From Isoetes taiwanensis (taxonomy: Eukaryota; Streptophyta; Lycopodiopsida; Isoetales; Isoetaceae): a stretch of 64,000 nucleotides of DNA. Below are positions 57,871 to 64,000 of the stretch, piece by piece. Location: the NCBI GenBank assembly GCA_021234155.1, contig JAJEKV010000053.1, positions 62,001 through 126,000 on the forward strand, in the 5' to 3' direction. The notes beneath the pieces were generated by a model that saw only the letters and a list, made by a program, of their open reading frames with translations, made no database searches and had not been told where the DNA came from. Positions within the stretch are counted from its first letter, which is position 1; each line of letters starts with the position of its first letter. A program made the position numbers and the translations under genes.

Positions 57871-60800
57871 CAAACTCGGAATGGTAATAAGAAAAACTCC
57901 AAAAATTGCATTGTGGCCTTAAGTTTTTAATATGCTTTGTTAGTTGATGATTGAACTATGATCAATTCGTGCCATGGCGATTTTTGTAATGTATAAGATT
58001 CCTTGCAAGATATACATAGTGTGAAAAGACAAGCCCACATACACTCCTAATATTCCACGAGACCATTTCTTGAGATTAGGGCCAAGGCAAATATTTGATG
58101 TCTTCAAATGTTTGACTAGTTGTACATAAGGAATAATGTATTGATGGATAGCATAGGGCGGATTATATCCTTTTATTATAAAGTTTTAGTGTATGTAGGT
58201 GCATAAAACCTAAAACTTTTCGGCGCCCCAGATTTGATGAAATCAATGGAAGACATGATGCCACGTAAGATTCTAGGGTTTTTTTTTTGCTATGAGATTA
58301 AATGGCCTCGATCTTATGGTGAGATTTGATGTGCATTTTTTTAGGGTTCGTTAAAAGTTCCGACGACTTCTTCTTTCCTAGCGACATCCAAGAATGGTAG
58401 AAAAATCTATCAACTCGACGGCTCTTGGTGACCCCGGCTCTTAGTGGCTTTTAGCGGAGTTGCACCCGTTGACTCAACTCGACTTATTTCTTAGCTTTTG
58501 ATTTTTGAGCAGGATATATGATTTTATTGTTCGCAGCCTATCCCCGTTTGAAGCCGTTTGTTGGAGCCGGAGAATAGTTAGACTGTTTGGGTACAAGTAT
58601 TTTTCAAAATTTGCATGCAAGAAGAGTAAAAGTCTGAGAAAGATAAAGCGGTCGGTCGCAGGGGGCTTGGTAGATTCGGTGCAGGGTTTGCTATGGTGCC
58701 GTATCTCGGATCGCCTGTGGTTTCTGGTAGGTCTGCCCATTGCGATAATGCAACCATCATGTTTATCAGTTTTGCTTGACAAAGCAAAGAAGCGCCAATC
58801 AAAGGAATGGGTTAGGACATGAAGATTTATTCACATGAATCCAGAGCTTAGATATGCGGAATTTAAACGAAGCTTTTAGTAAGGTCGGATCTGCAAAAAA
58901 TGGGGATAAACTACAGGTGGCCCATTGGCTTGGCTGGAGTAGTTGCTACTACGGTGATGCATGATGGCGAACCTCCCTTTGTTGCTTTGCGGGCGATGCA
59001 AAAAGCCACGAGAATGTTGATGTAGGTAGAATTTCGATTTGCAGAAAGAACCACAGTTTTCCCTCTTTGAAGGATCAAAATTTGCGCACTCTGGCTCCCA
59101 GGCAGGATATGCTTTTGAATTTAGGCACTTAACTGTCTTTGGGATTGGTAAAAGAAGGTGCTTTCGTTTTTAAGTGGCACGTTGCGGCTTGGATAAATTC
59201 GAGTTGTAGAAGGTACTTTTTGTTACGCACCACATGTATTACCTCTATATATCTGCAGTTGGAAAAAGCGATCACGGATGCCCATTGATGAGGTGCGCAT
59301 TTGATAAAGCGAGGGGCTACACCATTCAACACTTCTTGGTTCTCTATATCCTCTATATCTGCAAAACCCGGTAAAAGTCTATATGTACTCTTATGCTGTT
59401 ACATCCGATATAATGGCAATAGATGCATGATTGAGATGGACTTGCAAGAAAACTCTTACATTGTACATATTTTCATCTGGTTTTAATGATATGACTAATT
59501 TGGGTTAGGTTATTAGTTGTTTAGTTGCTTAAGTTGTAATCTGCTTGAGGGACATGAGTTTCCGCATTTACAAATGATTGTAAGCTTACGAAGATAAAAA
59601 GTAGGAATTGGGAATCTTACACTCAAGCTTCATTCTTTGCGAGAAAATATTCTTGTAAAGTAGGAGGATGCCATGTGTATCTGAGGGCACCATATTCAGC
59701 AATATTTGCATTGAAAATGGTATGTATTTTGTTTTCCTTTATTGGTTTTATCCTATAGAGATGTATCATTGCATTGTACCCAGAAATTCACCAGTAAATT
59801 GAAGCTTGCAAAGTTAGATTGATATATATTGCGTGTTAATGTACTTGCTCTTCATGACCAATTTGATTGCAGTTATGCAAATCTTTACAATGTACATGGA
59901 GTCTAGCGAAGCATCTTTTGTTTCTTGAAAAGTCATTATGATTATGCGTGCCTTTTCAAATTTTTTATGCCAAAACTTATGGTACATTGTGTTGCAAAAT
60001 TTGTTTTGCCAAATTATTTGATTTCCGGAAAAGTAATGTTCCAATTGTGCTAGGTTGGAAATATCATTGAGAGTTGTTAAGCAAATTGATGTTTCCCTAC
60101 ATGTAGGAAGATGTTTACTCACGAAACTATGAGAATCTCGAGAAAATGTATCATCTGAAGCTTCAATTGGTTGTAGATTTAGAGAACACATGTTGTCTTG
60201 GTAAACTATACATATTTTGCAGATTCTACATCTTAATTTAGCACTCCATGCACATTATACCATTGTATAAAATGCCAGGCATAGCGTTAAAGTAATCATT
60301 GATTATCTGCTATTGTTTTGTCAACGTTTTTGCATTGAACTTTGTAAGTGGTAGTCTTGGTTTTGTTTTTCCTTACCCCTTCCCACGATGATAGAGATCA
60401 TGATAAAGCAATGAACGAGTCAATGTAAAGCAGGTTGTGCACTATTGCAATACATGATATAATTATCTCTCGCCGCAAAAACAGTATGAGAATTTGGCTT
60501 TAGAAGCATTTAGCCTTTCTTCATTTTGTTTTTAATTCAATGTTGGCACCAAGCTCCAAAAAGCTTCCGGTTATCCCACTAACAATAACCAACGAATGAA
60601 CCATTAATTTATGCAACCATTAGCTTTGCTAGCACATTTTTTTATTATCTTTGGGGTTGCTTCTTTTCAAGTTTGCTCTACTTTTAACACCAACCGAAAT
60701 ATTTAGCCTTAAGTTAAGGATGATGTACTTCTTATAATATACCAACTCCAAATGCCCAATAAAATACTAATGTATATGGTATTTTAAGAGCCACCAAACA

Positions 60801-61683
60801 TTTATATGCCTTTTATGTGGAATATCTTTTCTACGAAAGCCTAGCAACCCGATAACCCAGGGTTGCTCACCGGCTTCATTAAGGTAAGCAAACATGGAAG
60901 ACATTAAGAAACTTCCGACCTCTGTTAAGGGTAAGTGAGGATGGAAGACATTAAGAAACTTTGTCGATGCATCAAAGTCGTTTCTAGGCTCGGGAAACAT
61001 GTATCGCGAGAGGCTTCTAAGAGAGGGGCAAATTGCATTAGAGGAAATTTGAGATCTCATTTCATCCCCATAAGAATCCTCCAATGGAATGGCTACCCTC
61101 TATTAAGCGCAGTGTAACGGCACCAACAACTTCATTCTTGTTGTTTTTCCCCATAACTTTTTGATCCACTTGTCAAAATGTTGCGGCGTTTGTTGCATTA
61201 GATCACGGAATGAAAAGATCTTTCCAATGATATATGGTTATGATGTATTTCAATATGGTCATATCGTTAAACCTTAAAAAATATGATTTTTGCTTATTTC
61301 TTATATATTTATATCGTAAAAGATGTATGAATGGGTTATCACTAGATAGATCTTGTGAAAGACGAACCCATTGCTACAAAAAGTTTTTTGAATCGGAGTT
61401 ACGGATCAAAAGTTATAATGAAAAAATGATACTCTGAAGTTAGTTTGTTGCATTAATTAATTTGCCACATAATCTTTGGAATGAGATATCTTTGGAGCTC
61501 TTCTCTTATTGGCGGTTTAAAAATTCGACATGGCATTTTAAGCATCCCTTAATGGGACAAAATGTGATCTCATTTTTCCTCTAATGGAAAGCAAGGTAGA
61601 GACTGAATGAAAGGATAATGTACAGAGTGATGAGCGGCACCTTAGTATCATTGCTATCTTAGCATTTACAAATCCTCAACATA
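57871..61683. other. Interval possibly inside a Helitron, no gene assigned
   Basis: A 105-codon plus frame at 58,505-58,822 (SRRIVRLFGYKYFSKFACKK, basic) overlaps a 102-codon minus frame. I recognise neither. At 60,893 and 60,940 the words ATGGAAGACATTAAGAAACT repeat. No Rep/helicase motif of an autonomous Helitron was read. Confidence 0.35.
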
Positions 61684-61712
61684 TGCCCAGCAACGCTGGG
61701 CACTGTTACTAG
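61684..61712 (+). mobile_element. Helitron 3' terminus (plus strand)
   Basis: A hairpin TGCCCAGC-AAC-GCTGGGCA at 61,684-61,702 is followed by CTGTTACTAG and T. The hairpin is closely similar in design to that at 48,693-48,709. A 5' partner could be TCTTGTATAATAAAAG at 57,468, giving 4.2 kb, or the stronger end at 46,470. Confidence 0.75.
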
Positions 61713-61747
61713 TGTTAAAATAAAGAGTTGATGTTAGTCAATGTTCG

Positions 61748-61885
61748 GAAGACATTTGTCAAGAAGTTTATTACTTTCTCTGTCAAAAAGGAAGATTTGC
61801 GAATACATCAACGCAGAAGACATTTGTCAAGAAGTTTATTACTTTCTCTGTCAAAAAAAGAAGATTTTTTGAATATATCAGCGTA
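61748..61885 (+). repeat. 68-bp tandem duplication
   Basis: GAAGACATTTGTCAAGAAGT starts at 61,748 and 61,816 and both copies run to GAAGATTTNNNGAATAYATCA. Confidence 0.9.
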
Positions 61886-64000
61886 TTCGGAAGCTTCATA
61901 AAGCTTGCCTCCAAACAAACTTGTTGCTCCATTATCCCTTGCAAAGGCTGTGAGTAGATGGGGAATTGTCTCTTCTGTTAATTCATGATTTTGAAAGCCT
62001 TCAAAACTTGTTAAGCAGTAGATACCACTAATTTCTTGTGCATGTGATGTTGATGGAATGTGTAAGTTGGTAATACATACATTGGATTACGAAAACATGG
62101 ATTTTCGTTTTTAAGTCGGGGCATTTTAAGGTTGATAAATCATAAGGCATGTTTTAATTGTAAGACATGGATTATCTTATGCAATCAAAATACACAAGTG
62201 TTTTAGACACATATATGATGTATCATTTGAAACACTTATTTTATCCATTTATTTTATGCATAATACACATTGGGGTTGTAGCTTCACAATTCATGGCTCA
62301 ACTTTCATAATCAACTTGCTAAGTCATGAGTGATGCTGGGGAAGGATAATATCGTACATGGAAATAGTGTTCAAATATGTGTGGCATGCGATAGTACATA
62401 TATTTGAGACATCCATGAGTAAATCTAAAACATGGGCATCTTGGAAAGCTTCTCCATAAGACTTGCATAAAACAAATGGTAAGCACGTAAGCTTATTGCA
62501 GAAAGAAAAACTTATGCTTGCCAAGCCTCCTATGTATAACCTATAAGTTGGTGAAAGAGTTCTTCTGCAGCCTATAATACGTGATGCTAGAAAGCTAGAA
62601 GATGTAAATCCCACCATATATTGGTCTCCAACATAAAATTATGCCGCAAAAACAACCAATTCCTTGAAATTGTAAAATATTATGAAAGCAACATATTATA
62701 GTAACTGTGCATCTCTTAAATTGATTAGTTCACCTAATGTATTATCAAATTCACGAAATAGAGGTGCAATGCCACACCCTAGGGGCAGAGGTGCTTTAAG
62801 GACCTACGTCAGGTGCCATCTCATGGTTTGTGAACTTAAATTGCACAGATTCGGGTAGAAATTTCTAGGTGGAGATATTGCCATGAACTTAAATTGCACA
62901 GATTCGGGTAGAAAAAATCGACATCTAATAAAATCATCATAAAAGCCGGCCTATTTTCATACTTTAAGCTGTTGTTGCCAGACATGAATGTAGAATCCGA
63001 TTTGAGAATAAAAACTATGAGAACTTAAAAGGTAAGAACAGAATAAGCCAGTGTCGACTTTGAGTTCTTGCAACAAGCCAAACAGTGTTATATTAGCATC
63101 AAAGACTGCAACAGTAAGCAATGACACATAAAATCATGAAGACACAAATCTTCTGTACTTTCATGTCTGAAATACATAGTTATCACTTTCAAAAATTTCT
63201 CATTCCTTTCTTCGACGGTTAGGATGGCCAAAAGCATTTTCTTACATCTGCCATGCTATAGAATAGAAACCACATCACTTAGCCATTTAACTATTCACAA
63301 TGGTTGTGTCCAACAGGCTTTTCCTGAATGAATGGCTCTGCCTAATATAAGCCTATTTCAGAACACCAAATAGCAAATAGCTTGACATCTCATATGTAAG
63401 GAACACCATGGACGTGTTCAACATGGGTTCAATACATGACTCCTCAACAACACATATTGAAGGTATAGATAACAAAGACGATCTATTCAGCTAAAACTGA
63501 CCTTGCCCTATTGTAGAAAGACCAATTCTTTAATCTGGTCCATTTGTCAACTTCAACTCCTACACTAAAAAATATGGCACAACTTAAAAAACAAATCCTT
63601 TTCTATAAGCAAAACTACTGGCCCTAAAAACACACAAAGATACAGTCTACCTTGCAAAACCTTCATGGTAGGCAATATGTAAATGCATCGAACATCTTCT
63701 TCAAGTAATGCAACAGGCCTCATAAATAAGAAACGAGTTAGTTAATGCCAAGCAAATCAAATTTTCCCAGAATGAAATCCTGTTCATCTCCATTTTCCCA
63801 AAAACCAAGCTTAGTACCAGTTCAATTTGCATAAGCAATAGAAATGTGGTTGCAATTGCACAAGCTAGGGCATCAACTCTTAACAGCATATCTATAAAAT
63901 CGAGAGCTGAACCATAGTGAAACGTGCCACACTGTCCAAACAATGTAAAGGGCTTGCAGCTAGCTCCACAAAATAAATTTTTCTTTTACTCCCATAGGCT
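61886..64000. other. Right end of the window, no gene recognised
   Basis: A 53-bp repeat start (TGAACTTAAATTGCACAGAT) occurs at 62,831 and 62,884. A 97-codon minus frame at 62,617-62,324 and an 80-codon one at 63,943-63,701 have no recognisable domain. The region could be intron or UTR of a gene lying beyond the window. Confidence 0.4.

Noticed and set aside
1-64000. tRNA or rRNA genes
   Set aside because: Scanning for tRNA box B (GGTTCGANTCC) and rRNA-like stretches by eye gave no convincing candidate. A tRNAscan run would be needed to exclude degenerate ones.
1-64000. CRISPR array
   Set aside because: The repeats are plant satellites and minisatellites without regular unique spacers, and the window is eukaryotic.

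Overview
This window is nuclear DNA of a land plant. The evidence is a family of BAHD acyl-CoA-dependent acyltransferase sequences, pieces of a PPR (pentatricopeptide) gene, a lectin-type receptor-like kinase remnant, a histone H2A.Z remnant, Helitron ends and LINE 3' ends with A tails. Gene density is very low: I support one intact protein gene in 64 kb. Nested, decayed repeats fill most of the rest, which fits a large repeat-rich genome such as a gymnosperm or fern, but the species cannot be fixed from the sequence. Many homologous segments differ by 1-base indels, so some frameshifts could be read or assembly errors.

Layout. 1-9.3 kb: a 1.27-kb tandem unit carrying a 19-bp satellite with internal inversions, two further satellite blocks, a 523-bp foldback MITE, a LINE tail, a Helitron end and BAHD pseudogene 1. 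9.3-24 kb: BAHD pseudogenes 2 to 5 with duplicated upstream DNA, an unassigned block richer in G and C, and an H2A.Z remnant. 26-34.3 kb: a 7.5-kb TTAA-flanked transposon (element 1) that splits a PPR reading frame. 35.3-36.6 kb: a stray copy of the BAHD upstream block, interrupted by a LINE fragment. 36.7-44.2 kb: a second, related 7.4-kb transposon (element 2) with its genes in the opposite arrangement. 46.4-48.7 kb: the intact BAHD gene on the minus strand between Helitron termini. 49.6-53.6 kb: two large tandem duplications. 54.5-55.1 kb: a kinase pseudogene. 56-61.7 kb: two more Helitron ends and two minisatellites. 61.7-64 kb: no recognised gene.

The genes do not form a working pathway. 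The main biological theme is a BAHD acyltransferase cluster with two paralogous lineages (DFGWG/HIIFD and DLGWG/HIVMD), of which only one gene remains open, embedded in mobile elements. The most unusual objects are the two large TIR elements. They share a transposase reading, including a DFA, SDG and HGK motif series, and each carries a second, oppositely oriented gene region. The first sits at a TTAA that, when counted once, rejoins the PPR frame.
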